From: Tethya wilhelma
Taxonomy: Eukaryota; Porifera; Demospongiae; Tethyida; Tethyidae
NCBI GenBank assembly: GCA_964030475.1
Contig: CAXIPT010000009.1
Coordinates: 934,774 to 998,773 of the forward strand
Direction of reading: 5' to 3'
Length of the DNA: 64,000 bases
The position numbers were made by a program, and so were the translations under genes. Shown here piece by piece: positions 37,097 to 48,591 of the stretch; positions within the stretch are counted from its first letter, which is position 1; each line of letters begins with the position of its first letter. The notes under the pieces were generated by a model. That model did not search any database and was not told where the DNA came from. It saw only the letters and a program-made list of their open reading frames with translations.

Positions 37097-40000
37097 ACTT
37101 GTATAGCCAGAAAAATTGGTCAAAAAAATTTGACAGTTTCCTATGTAGAATATAGAATAAAATATATCAATGAACTTAAACTTGACAGCTTGCTTGTGCC
37201 CATAATAATACATGCATATACAGTGGCTAAAATATACTTAAAATTTGAGGATTTGGACTTTGACTATCAAGCAGTCAAACTAACCCCCCCCCCCCCTTCC
37301 CCGGCAATTCTTCTGGTGATACGGTATGTTCGCAAAAGGGGGTGGATTTGGAGTACAATAATTATGTGGTTTGGACAAGTGGGTGTAACATAACCTATAA
37401 CAGCTGTTTCTTACAAGTCACTAAACCTTGTTACCACATTTTCCAGATATTTTACTAAAAACAACTCACCACTTACATACCCCACATGACCTCTGAGCAC
37501 TGATAAGAAAACAACAAACATACAACTCACCCCTGACAAAAAAAGGTCTCCGATCTTTTGTTCGGAGGTCCAGTCCAGGGTACGTGACGTGAGAGCAGAA
37601 TAGAAGAGCTCATGTTGACGAATAATGTCCTCGATCGGACCAAACAGGGTCTGGACCTGGTCAAAATCAAGAATGGGACTGGGACCTTCGGAGATCTCCT
37701 TTAGCGGAGTCATGTACACCTAAAAAGAGGCATTCACATGCAGTAAAGGGTTGGCACTGTACATGTGTGTGAAGTTTTTCATAATTATTATGTATAACTA
37801 CACAATTTATTTCTTGTGCATGTTATTCTTGGTGAAGTTTGGTCATATCAAATGGGATTCCCCAAATTTGAATATTGATTGCACAATACCAGAACTATGA
37901 ATTGCATCCTTACATCATCAGGGATGATGATTACATATGGAGTGAGAGGGTACAAAAAGAGCTCACTTCACACTAGCCTCTCAGTCACTAGAGATCAGAA
38001 AACAGCTAGAATCATCAACTGGGAAACGGACAACAACATGCCAAGAAAAAGTTTGCAGCACATTTAGGATCATTGACGATTGCAAATGTGTACAAATATT
38101 TATTGCAATGCTACACAAAATGTGTGATCTAGATTTCCTACTTAAGAAGATCTGGACATGTCACCAATCTTCATTTTCCTGTCACATGATATACTACCAC
38201 CCCTTGTTTTCTGGTGCCACCTCTTGTGGACGGATAGAATAATTGTCGACAAAATATATTCATCAGTTGAAATGTTGCCTGAATACTTTCATGTGATTCA
38301 TAACAATAGCACATGGCCGCATTAACTATAAAAGGCTCAATCAACTGTTAATTGTTACGTCTTCAGCATCATGTATGAAGTAGTAATTTTTCTGGCAATA
38401 AGTTTCCTACTAGTGTTCTATTTTGCACAGAAAAAGAAAAATGGGAATCCACAAAGATTTCTACATCCTATCCCAGAGAGGAACTGCAAAGCTGAGAAGA
38501 AAAGAATTCTCATTGCAGCAAATAATGTGTACGAACAAGACTCTAATTTCTCAAGAAACAAACTCAAATTATGGTAGAGAGCTTGTGCCATGATGTGGAA
38601 GTTTTGTGAAACTAAATTTTTCTTTATAATACTCTAGCTAACATTATTAGGATTTTACCAGTACATTGTTACTTGCTATAAAATTAATGATTATAGATTA
38701 TACATCTATATGCCTACTATGGAAAAAAAGTGATAAAAAATGACAATCATAGGTAATTATAAGCTTCTCAAGACTGTTCTGTATAATTATAACTGCATAA
38801 TTTATTTCTTGTGCATGCTATTATACTTGGTGAAGTTTGATCATATCAAAGGGGATTCCCCGAATTTGAATATTGATTACATAATACCATGTAATGATGA
38901 CATGTGGAGTAAGAGGGTATAAAAAGAGCTCACCCACACCAGCCTCTCAGTCAACAGAGATCATAGGACAGCTAGTATCATCAACTGAGAACTACAGCAT
39001 CATGCTAAGAAGATGTTTGCAGCATTTGGGATCATTGACGATTGAAAATTTATATACTGAGAAATTTTTGCAATGCTATACAGAATACGTGATCCATATT
39101 TTTTGATCCTAAGAAGATCTGGAAAAAAAAAAAGAAAAAAAAAAGATGGCTGCAAGCTAGCTCCGCAGGTAACATGAAGTGGTAAGTACACAATAATAAT
39201 TGCTATGGTATAATATTATGGACTTTGTAGGGTTAAGAATCCAAGTTGTTGAATGAGTATGGGGGTGTCCCAGGGGAATTCCCCAAGTACATGCAACTCT
39301 GTACTTGTGTTCTGGACACTAAAATCCTGTTCACACCAGTTAACACTTGGTGACTATATAAGACCAAGCTGCTTTAGACATTTCCCAAAGTGTATTCATG
39401 TGTGAAATTACATTGCATAGTGAACAATTCATAAAGTGAAAAAAATCAAAGAGTGAAACAGAAAATTTAATTTTGGTGATACCTGAACTGCTATCTTTAA
39501 AGACGACAAGAAGGCTCCCTCCGACTTCAACAAGTTCTCAACCACAGCGTATGACTTCCTCTAAAAGAGAAGAACACACAAAGTGAGCTTGGCAGCATTA
39601 TACTATTATATCAGCAGCTAGATTTGTCTGGCAAAAGAAATTAATGCAACACTCAGATCGCTCAGATGAACTGACTTGAACTATAATTATTGCTACTGCT
39701 ATGCCATCTTGAAACTTCAATTTTTCATGAATAAATCATTCTATCCCTTCAGGCCCACTGTGCCAGACAAGCTGGTGGCTGATCGTGATATTTAATAACT
39801 CATATAGCTGACGGACTAATACATTTATGTATGAATATTAAAGTTACCTACCTCTGCTCTCGTAGCATCAGTGCTTAGAGGAGGGAGGGGGGGTGGGCGG
39901 AGAATGCAGTCACGATAGAATGGAACCACGGATCGTTGAGTACGTGTATCAGTGTCTGTGTGAGGGGAGAGGAGTGGAGAGTGAGGGATGAAAGTGTGAG

Positions 40001-41018
40001 AGTGAAAGTGTATTGTTAGCAGACTTACTGTAAGGGGGCTTTTTAGCAAACTTTGGTGATACTCTGGATACTGACTCTACATGGATTAATATAGCCATTC
40101 ATTACACACATCACTCACTATGCCATGTTACCATAATAGCTCATAACAAAACTGTGCTATCTACAACTCACCACTGACTCTCTTCCTAAAGGGCTTAGGA
40201 GGGGGCGTGGTGGTTGGTCTTCTATCTGCAGCTGGTGATTGTTTGGTCGGCATCTTCTGCACACGTAATGACATATCTTCAATTTCCCTGGCCCAATTCT
40301 GAAGTAGATTGGTCGTCATGTAGATTGATTCCGGTAAGATCCCTAGCCTCTGTTTCTCTTGGTCAGTCATAACAAGTCCCTATACACAATCAATAGTAAA
40401 TTATACCATACAGAGGGATGAATTAGTACAATACACAGACACATTTCAGCCAAATTGAGCTACCACGGCTTGTACCTGATAGATCCCCTGTTCGGCTAAG
40501 CTATTAGTCAGATCTTCTCCAGGTGCCCATGTGGCCGACCCACGTTGAGGTTTAACACCCGACTTAAAGGACACTGGTGCAGAGGTGTTGTCAACTAAAT
40601 TCCCAGTTATTTCAAGTCTCTCAGAGTTCTCTAGCTTAGATGTCTTGCTGGTTGTCCTGCTACGAAAGAGCTGTCGTATGTAGCTCTTCCCTGGTTTCGT
40701 CTCTCCATCACTTTCAGAGTCAGTATCTGAGATTGGTTCAACAGTTCCTTGTCCACCAAATTCCCCTCTGCCCTCATAGGGAAGAGAGTATGATCCTGAC
40801 TCAAGTGTAGAGCTCTCATGGCTAGATGTCTGAGGGTGCTGCTCCTTGGTGGCTTCATTGGCTTGTAGCTCATTCTGTTGAGTGGGTGTATGTGTTGACA
40901 TATTCACTGAAGATTGAGGTGTCTCGAGGCAGGTAGGATATTGGTAGTCTTCAGAGTTAGACAGGCTTGTCTGGATCTCGTCGATCTCCTTGTAGGAACC
41001 ACTGAGGTCGAGATCCAT
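34364..41018 (-). CDS. ARHGEF10: ARHGEF10-like RhoGEF, 3' end missing
   Basis: Twelve exons from 5': 40476-41018, 40172-40379, 39852-39955, 39483-39560, 37531-37719, 36829-37038, 36389-36607, 36089-36222, 35784-35902, 35382-35506, 34996-35114, 34364-34461; 715 residues in frame. It should activate Rho GTPases. The N-terminus (about 1-280) is Ser/Thr-rich and disordered. A DH domain starts near KSYAVVENLLKSEGAFL and includes LLLKPIQRYPQCILF and HPDRIFLQMALAKIE. A PH-like region follows (RCLLLFNNMVLCA), with the ARHGEF10-type helical segment (VKDVGTHIRVLQRKI) and KLEWLNALRYAKL. The C-terminal propeller and stop expected for ARHGEF10/10L are absent: the last exon ends at a donor, and 485 bp later comes an N gap and WDR33 sequence. 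ARHGEF10 and ARHGEF10L are not distinguishable here. Confidence 0.8.
37796..39122 (+). repeat. Pair of diverged direct repeats with TATA boxes
   Basis: Two segments of about 330 bp (37796-38152 and 38777-39122) are alignable along their length, roughly four fifths identical by eye. Both carry a TATA-like box (TACAAAAAGAGCTC near 37951; TATAAAAAGAGCTC at 38918). CAGCTAG and ATCATCAACTG follow, then an ATG. They lie on the strand opposite to ARHGEF10-like, inside its intron 4. Confidence 0.65.
38371..38577 (+). CDS. Small ORF with TATA box, possible membrane peptide
   Basis: A 68-residue frame starting with a hydrophobic helix (EVVIFLAISFLLVFYFA) followed by a basic segment (QKKKNG...KAEKKR). 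A TATAAAAG box lies at 38327-38334, 44 bp upstream of the ATG. The leader contains ATCAACTG and CAGCATCATG, as in the flanking repeats. It sits between the two direct repeats, in the intron of an opposite-strand gene. I do not recognise it. It could be a short secreted or membrane peptide gene, or chance. Confidence 0.3.
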   Translation: MYEVVIFLAISFLLVFYFAQKKKNGNPQRFLHPIPERNCKAEKKRILIAANNVYEQDSNFSRNKLKLW

Positions 41019-42614
41019 TCTACAGCGATTCTAGCTAGCACGTGATTCGTTACGTAAATGCGCTATGCACGCTTCGCTTCATCCGCTGCAACCACGCCCC
41101 ATACTTTGGCATAAACTTTTTAGAGCTAGCTGCCGGATGTAAGCTCAAAATTTGCACAGTCACTGTGATGTTTTTCGGCAATGATGGATCAATCTTATTT
41201 CTGTTTTTGTATAGTATAAAAATTGCAAATTGACCCTCATTTTTAGTAGAGAGCCAGTGTCACGGTACTGCCAGAGGAAAATAATTTCTTGTAAAACTAA
41301 AATCAGCAGTGAAGCATACTGAATATTTTGCAGAACACTAGTCTCGTACTACCTGTCTCCTATTAAGGCATGTCGTGGGGTTATTGTACAGCGAATTATG
41401 GAAATTATCGCCTACTTCCCACAACGAAATGCGACAGGACAGGCAATGGATGATCGGATCAAGTTCACAGAATGAATCAGTATGGTGCCAGCATGTCTAG
41501 TCTAAGACTCTTGTCTCTAGTGCAAAATATTGCAACAGCTGGGTAGAGTCTCTTTAGCTCTGACTATGATGCTGCAGCTAAAAAAAAACCTTGAAATTTA
41601 GTTGAGGACATTGTAAGGGGTCGATAAGCCCTTGATTCCATAACATTAACATGTCCTGCAGATTCTTAATAATTTAAAACTTCCTGCTTGGCATGCAAAT
41701 AAATTTTTGTGGTCAGCTGCTTTTTTGAGTTGACTCACTGCAAAAGCTACGGAGTGTGTGCTAAGTTTTCAAGTGAATGCAAGGTAATATCTATACAAAA
41801 ACTGGGGTTCGAACACGTCATATTAAATTCTCAGCATGTAGAGGGTCCAATATAGACTATTGATGTCGTAAAAGGGATCGAAAAGTATTCATATTTATAT
41901 TAGAACTATAAATTGTGTAATCTTGGAAACTATGAGCCAGGAGCTTATGAGGGCTGCTTGTGATATTAAAAATGTCAATCTGATCTCGGTCGATTGCTTC
42001 AAATTTAGCTGAATCATTGCATTATAAAATTTAATGGTCTTCAAGAATTTGCACCATAGAGCCATAGTACATGGTGCACTTAGGAATGCAAGTTGGGGGA
42101 AGAACTCTGAAGAGCCGTGTAATTTTAATGCCAGTGAATATTGAACACATTTTTTATATGGTGCAATCACATTACATTTTGCAAACTGTTGCAACTGCAA
42201 GCCAGTTTGCCATTTTGCTTCTCAGGTTTCTAGCTCCGGAGCTAGCTGCGCTTGCGCACACGTACGTTCACATAGTGCCAAACCACGCCCGGAACCGCGC
42301 CCAGTATATTACATAATTAACTGGTTTGAGAATACCATTAGAAAAAATTTCTAAAATTAATATTCAACCGATTTCAAAATTTCTAGCACCATTGGAAAGC
42401 CCTCGTTCTCTCCATTCTTTTGATTGCATTTCCAGCTTTCTACGCCTTACCAATCAAAAGTTAGCTATTTTGCCCCATATGAAAAGTATTGCATGAATCT
42501 CATTATTTCACTTCCAGCTAGCACCATTCTCAAACCAGATGGTCTTTAATACCATATAGTTGGCGAGAATTAAATTTGTTGAATTGGCAAATTATTCTGC
42601 AAATCGCCAAATGC
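41019..42614. other. Upstream region of ARHGEF10-like, no gene seen
   Basis: AT-rich sequence with no convincing exon on either strand. A short GC-rich patch at about 42235-42300 contains GCTTGCGCACACGTACG and could be promoter-like. It ends at the N at 42615. Confidence 0.5.
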
Positions 42615-42644
42615 NTGCTTGCTTGTTGAATCATTGTCCTGTAG

Positions 42645-42788
42645 GTCACTCATCTTCAAGGACACGGCAGTATTACAGGTCAGAATGAAGTGACGGTGAG
42701 TAAGAGTGATGGGGGCAAGGAGGTGGTCAAAACAAAGAACATCCTCATAGCAACGGGGTCAGAGCCGACCTCCTTCCCTGGACTGGAG
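42645..42788 (+). pseudogene. DLD: Orphan exon of dihydrolipoamide dehydrogenase
   Basis: A 144-bp phase-0 exon with good splice sites (CTGTAG before, GTAGGC after) encodes 48 residues matching DLD (E3): GHGSITGQNEVTV, then TKNILIATGSEPTSFPGLE. ILIATGSEP is the conserved stretch just after the first FAD-binding part. No other DLD exon is present. It lies 30 bp after a gap, and 18 bp after it the sequence changes into WDR33 through a CA run. Most likely a chimeric contig end or a transposed fragment, not a working gene. Confidence 0.8.
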
Positions 42789-42806
42789 GTAGGCAGACAC
42801 ACACAC

Positions 42807-43735
42807 AAATGCGAGGATTGTAGCGTGAGTCGGGGGGAGGTTCATTCTCGTGCCGTCGGTACACGTAGGGATTGTGAGGTGGCTCGTGGGAGGGGAAATG
42901 ACGGCGCTGAGGAGGGGGCTCGCCTTCAAAGGAAGCCCGTCGCTCTTGGTAATCAGACCTCTGCCACGAGAATGGAGAGTTGTTTGCCCGGTTGAAGTCT
43001 GCAGGACGAGGGCGGTTGAATTCTGGTCGTCCAAACTCTCCCCTGTCTTGCCAATCTCGCTGAGGGTGCCTAAACTGATCAGAAGGAGGAGGACCCTGCA
43101 TCATTGGTCTATTATTAGGGGTAGCCAAAGGTCCAGGCGGACCTCGAATATCGTGCTCAGATGGTGGAACATTTCCTCCTCCAACCGGCGGTCTGTTGGT
43201 GTCTTCAAACGGGCGAAAAGGTGGAAATCTTCGTCCAGGACTTTCAGGCGGAAAGGGTGCTGGTTGTGTGGGGAGATTTTGTGTTTTATTGCCTGAAGTA
43301 TTGCCGAATGTCTCGGCTATTATGTCAGCACCGAGCACTGGGACTTCCACTTTCACTGCAGCTCCACCCTCCTGTTCAACACCGCCGCTGGAAGCACCGG
43401 AGGATTCATTAGTCTGGCCACCACCGGCCCAGGATGGAGGGGGGAGAGTAATAGCACTGTTTGCAGCACCACCGCGAAGAGATATACCACCACCAATTCC
43501 TCCAAGAGAAAAGTTCTCTACAAAAAATAAATAAATAAATAAATAAATAAGTAAATAAAATAAAATAAAAGAGGTTATTAACTTTCACTGACATTCAGCT
43601 CAAAAGATATACTACTAATAACTCAAAACAAACCTTCAGTCGCTTCTTCGGTGAATAGCACACTCATTGCAGAGTTGTACCTATCTTTGATCTCTTCACC
43701 AGGTCTATTCCGACACCAAAACTTACTGGAATACA
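42807..43735. repeat. 929-bp WDR33 block, second copy of 32949-33877
   Basis: This block repeats 32949-33877 almost base for base at a constant offset of 9858 bp; one difference noted is GGGGAGATTTT against GGGGAAATTTT. It covers one complete WDR33 exon (43634-43725), the AAAT-repeat intron and most of the next exon, which is cut at 42807 where DLD-linked sequence begins. Confidence 0.9.
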
Positions 43736-45899
43736 AAAGAATGAAAAGGAAAAAAAAAAAAAAAAAAATGCTGAACAATCTTTGAAAAGAAATGATAGTT
43801 GAAAGTGTAGTAGTGGTACCTTGTGTGATCGTTAGCTCCAGAGACCAAGATGTGGCCAAGAGGGTGCCAACAGAGAGACCAGATGAAAGAATCGTGAGCA
43901 GACTCCATTCCACCCACTTCATGTTCATTGCTGAGCAAAATTTAACACAACACAGAGAGAGGACTAGTAAACACTCTAGGTAATATAGTACTACGGAATC
44001 AGTGTATGACTGGCAAGATTCACATACCCAACCATCCAGAAGAGGATGGCACCTTCAGAGCCACCACTGGCAAAGAGGGTCTCATGAACAGGATGCCACG
44101 CTAATGCTATAAAAAAAAGAGAGAGAAAAACAAACAAAGGAAATGGTGAACGAGAGCATGGTATAATAATATGTGTACAGAGTTGTACAATCAACCTAGC
44201 CTCATTTTCAGAAATATTTGCAAAGGAGGAGGCTGGATTTCACGTGAGAAAGATCAACCTACTATTGACTTCCTTCTTGTGTCCTTTTAACGTGTACATT
44301 TCTTTCATGGTTCGAATGTCAAAGATCTTGATGAGCCCATCACGAGCAGCTGTCAAGAGCCAGTTTCCATTCCTATTCCACTGGACACTCTGGACAGCAG
44401 CTTTGTGAGCATGACTGCGGGAAAATAAATCACACATTTCACGCATAACGCAACATTTGTCAGCCCGTCTCTAATAATGTAGCACCCTCACAGTGTAGCG
44501 AGACTCTGGCCTGCTTTAGGGTCCCACAGTTTGACCGGCTGTTGGTTGTCTTTGCTACCAGAGACGAGCAAATCCTTCCTGGGGTGCCAGTCAACACACT
44601 TGACGTCAGCACCATGGCCTGTGTGTGTCAGGAGGGATAAAGAGAATGAAGAGAGATCTGGGATTTTTTTTTTTTTTTTTGAAAAGCTCTACCTCGTAAG
44701 ATGAATTCTTCCGAGCAGCGATAAAAGTCAAAGATACGAACAGTACCATCGTCAGAACAGGTAGCTAGCTTAGTATCCAATGGTGATAAACTGGAGATAA
44801 ACCAAATGATAATACTTAATGTGACTACACTACAAAATTCTCTCATCAGCGCAAAGTCTTTGCATATCTCCAATAGATGTACACCAAATTTATTTCCAAA
44901 CACAACATGAACACAATCAAACATGGTGCAATAACAACTCACACTATTCAATACGAAACTGAAACTACATACACTACATTCACTATCACCTAGCCATCTA
45001 TCCCACCTGCTGCACCGGACTGGATCTGTGTGAGCTTGAAAGGTGTGAACATTATTCAAATTGGCCTGCCAATATTTGACAAAACCACGGTCGTCGGTAG
45101 TCACCATCCAAAGACCATTGTGATCCCACACCATACTGCGTACAGGACAGTCATGACCCTGTAGCATCATGAGGGAGAAAGAAAATATCATGTGCTTATT
45201 ACTCCATGATGCATCCATACACCTACTAGGCATTGAGCTAGACCTTTTTTCTACCACTGGAGAAAAAAGGGTCTAGGTCGATAAGCTATCAACGAACCTG
45301 AAGGATTGATTCAAAGTTGAAAGAGATTCCATTCCACAGTGTGAACTCACCACTGGCTGCTCCAGTGATGAGGCGACGGCCATCAGGGACCCACTACAAG
45401 CAAACATGTGAGCAACCATGTAAACTTAAATAAGTTTTAGTTAGGAGAAATAAAAATTATCAACCTACATACCGAAGTACAGAAGATGGGACACCTGACT
45501 TTGTTGGCAGATGCACGAACAAATTTTGTAGTAACAGCATTGACGGGATTTTCCAACATTCCAGTTGGAGGTGGAACCTGCATAACATGTGATCGAACAT
45601 TTGCCTACCCTGTAGTCATATTTAATACGTACTGTACATTAATACCTCGATGCAGTACGTAGCATCTGGTTGAATGACAGGAGCATCTCTGCTATCTCTC
45701 TGCCAAAGCCGATTCTGAAACAAACGAGAAGTGATACTCTAATTAATGCCCACCATGATGATATTCAGCCATTCCATACCTCAAGCATCTTTACAATAGT
45801 AGCTCCATAGTCCACACATCGTTTAAAGTATAACCCACCTCCTGACATGTGTGGTTTCTTCCCGGCAAAGCCAAGCTGAGGCGCAAGAGTGTCCACCAT
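43634..45899 (-). CDS. WDR33: WDR33, 5' exons (WD40 propeller)
   Basis: Exons from 5': 45780-45899, 45646-45714, 45473-45577, 45298-45393, 45007-45158, 44693-44790, 44492-44618, 44263-44414, 44028-44106, 43820-43930, 43634-43725. WDR33 is the CPSF subunit that, with CPSF30, recognises AAUAAA; its yeast counterpart is Pfs2. Conserved stretches include [109 protein letters not shown] and [14 protein letters not shown]. All seven blades are present. The N-terminus is shorter than in vertebrates. The tail continues at 30807-33659. It starts 267 bp from divergent SSU72. Confidence 0.92.
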
Positions 45900-46166
45900 T
45901 TTTGTTTCACGCCACGTGGGTGGTTGATGCTTTGCACGTGCGATGCACGCTACATCACATGATTCAGTTCCGTTTTTTCACAAGCCGCAAAGAAAGAAGT
46001 CGACTAGAGTTGGACGCCCTGAATTTACCAGTCATTGGAAAACTCTGCAGAACTACTTCTCAACCACTGTGACGTGGTGTTGCTGTCTAGATAGGTCTTG
46101 CTGGGGGAAAAAAATCTATAAAATTTTTTGTATCTCTTGTATGTTCAAATAAATTTCCGAGAAAGA
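45900..46166. promoter_or_regulatory. Shared WDR33-SSU72 promoter
   Basis: 267 bp between two divergent start codons. Two CACGTG E-boxes lie at 45913-45918 and 45935-45940, 22 bp apart, and there is no TATA box. The short distance means the two genes almost certainly share a promoter; co-regulation is inferred. Confidence 0.7.
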
Positions 46167-47965
46167 ATGGATCACGAGTTGGAAATTGCTGTTGTGTGTT
46201 CATCAAATCAGAACAGAAGTATGGAAGCCCACAATCTCCTTAGGTAATGAGTTTGGAATATTCTGGAAATCAAAAAAAAAAAATTCTTCAAAATAATGCC
46301 AAGTTCACCTGCAGTTTCACTCCAATGCATACATCACACGTATTATAAATATTTCTTGTCTTTTGTTTTCAGAAAAAAGGGTTACAATGTAAAGTCGTAT
46401 GGTACTGGGTCAGTAGTTAAGCTGCCTGGTCCTGCACCTGACCAACCCAATGTGTTTCAGTTTGGTACCACGTATGAACAAATGTACCAAGACCTCTACA
46501 GAAAAGACCCACATTTGTATCCGTTGTAATGCCTTTTGAACAGTAGTGGTGGTACATGCTCTGCTGGATGGGAAGTGGGTCAATTTCTGGTTTATGAAAG
46601 CATAGTTGATTTGGACTAAAGAAAGCCCTTGTTAGCTATTGAGCTTCTTTTTCTCATTGTTTTTGTGCAAGTGTTTCTTGTGTAAGGTGTCAGTAGGTGA
46701 TGGCTGCTCAAGATCCTTTGGTGTGTTCTTCTGTGGACTATTATAGGAGGTCAAAAAAATCATGGAGTAACTCAGTTGCTGATTTTGTGGGTATGTTGTA
46801 AATCGTGTTACGGATTACGTAATGAGTTATGCAGAAATGTTACATAACCTACAGGTGGCGTGGTGATGTCATGGTGTGCGTTAAATAGATTGAAGGCTGA
46901 AAAGACGAAATCCGTCTAGATTCGAGTGGTAGTTAGGTTTGCCAAACGAGGAACAAATTTGACAAATGAACACTTCTTACACACAGCACACACTTCCATT
47001 CTCACGAAACCCTTGCTCTGTGAAATATGAGGGGGTGGAGTGGCTGGATTTGAGTGCTGTGACAAAACGTGAATGTATGCATGAAAATGTTGATTCTAGC
47101 TTAGTATGTTTATAGACAGAGATATAACTTCCCTGCAATCCTGTAGTCCAATTCCCAGGGTGGCATTTATGTTCCCATCCAGCTATGTACTTGTACCACA
47201 ATCTATTTGTAAAATGTACATTATCAATTCATGCACCCTCCTGCATGTACTGCTGTACACATGTATGCACACCTTGAAGTCTCGCATATGGTTCCTTGAC
47301 AAGAATGTGGCACTAGGTATACACAGAATGGCATTCTCCACATGCTGGACAGGAATCGTCGTGTCAAATCAATGCCAGAGAGATTCCAAGGCATCTCCGA
47401 TCAGTTTGACGTCATCTTCACAGTTGAGGAGAGAATCTACGACTCAGTTCTTGCAGGTGCACCCTCACACATGTTATGACATGATGTACTTTGTATGTGC
47501 CTTATGATTCAATGAAATGTTTGTGTTTTTTTTTGTGAGAGAGCGGAATAACGAGGCTAGATCTTTTTGCTAATATGCTTGTGTTCTTGTTAATCAGCTA
47601 TTATGTGTGTGAGTAGTGACTCATGTTTGTTCTCCTTGTGTTCCTGTAGAGATTGAGTCCATTGGCCATCAGTCGTACCAACCAGTGCAAGTGATCAACC
47701 TGGAAATCAAGGACAACCACGAGGAGGCCACACTGGGTGCCTTCCTCATCTTAGAGCTGTGTGAGATGGTACGGATGCATGCATGTTCTTGTAATAATTA
47801 TTATAGCGCTTGCTTGGGTGTATGTTTTACGTGTTTTTTCTTGTGTTCTGCATACACTCACAGATGAGAACAGCTGACGATTTGGAGAATGAAATTGAAG
47901 ACATTCTTCAAGAGTTTGAGGCTAAACACACTAGAACTCTTCTTCATTCGGTTGCATTTTACTGA
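46167..47965 (+). CDS. SSU72: RNA polymerase II CTD phosphatase SSU72
   Basis: Five exons: 46167-46243, 46373-46516, 47317-47456, 47650-47768, 47864-47965; 193 residues, the normal family length. SSU72 removes phosphate from Ser5/Ser7 of the RNA polymerase II C-terminal repeats and works with the cleavage and polyadenylation complex in the nucleus. The catalytic C-x5-R loop is VCSSNQNRS near the N-terminus, with the cysteine at residue 11. Other landmarks: GTGSVVKLPGPAPDQPNVF, NGILHMLDRNRR, FDVIFTVEERIYD (with the conserved aspartate) and NHEEATLGAFLILELCEM. The gene is complete, divergent from WDR33. Exon 2 ends at an unusual GTATCC donor (see the intron feature). Confidence 0.95.
46517..47316 (+). 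other. U12-type (minor spliceosome) intron of SSU72
   Basis: The intron joining exons 2 and 3 starts GTATCCGTTG, close to the U12 donor consensus RTATCCTTT. It has a perfect U12 branch-point match TTCCTTGAC at 47292-47300, with the branch A at 47299 only 17 nt from the CACTAG acceptor. The splice restores the conserved protein HLYTQNGIL in frame. The other introns here have ordinary GTRAGT donors. Confidence 0.82.
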
Positions 47966-48116
47966 CAATGCAGTCCAATTGCACTCAATTTCAATATATA
48001 TCAGATTTGTCATCATTTTTTTTATAAATCACACAATTGATGGTATATGTATACCCTATCTGAATTGTTTGTCAAATGTTATTAACAGACATGTATTTGC
48101 AATGCATTCATGTATA

Positions 48117-48122
48117 AATAAA
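48117..48122 (+). terminator. SSU72 poly(A) signal candidate
   Basis: AATAAA about 150 bp after the SSU72 stop, the first canonical hexamer downstream. Confidence 0.55.
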
Positions 48123-48316
48123 TTAATGTCTACTGGTATAATAGTGTTATATAATTTTCTTTACTTATAACTTGTGTTATTGTGAATTTAGAATACACAG
48201 ACTGGAATAGCATGTTATCTTTACATACGAATTATATTCTGCTGCTGTTTATGCATAATAACAAATCTTTCATGGTGATAATTGATTAAGTACCTGTTTA
48301 TATACATCTGAAGTAG

Positions 48317-48525
48317 TTACTCTTCTGCTAGTAATATCTTCTTTGTTGAACTCTCTTTCTTTTCTTTCTCCTCCAATCCCTCACCAAGGCTGCTACTGTC
48401 ATTGCTTCCCTCTTGGTTGGTGAGAGGGAGAGGGGTAGTGGAATGAGGTTTGTTTGTTAGTCTGGCTCTCTTTCGACCTCTTGAGGACAGAATGGAGGAA
48501 GTGGATTGTGAAGAAAATTCTTCGT

Positions 48526-48591
<66 letters not shown>

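Noticed and set aside
41042..41233. Short plus-strand frame upstream of ARHGEF10-like
   Set aside because: No recognisable domain, no clear promoter and an ordinary length for chance in AT-rich DNA.
42690..42995. Open frame joining DLD residues to an arginine-rich tail
   Set aside because: The tail is the antisense of a WDR33 exon, and a splice donor (GTAGGC) ends the DLD exon at 42788.
45236..45280. Short hairpin TAGACC...GGTCTA in a WDR33 intron
   Set aside because: Imperfect arms that depend on T and A runs, and no target duplication; not distinguishable from chance.
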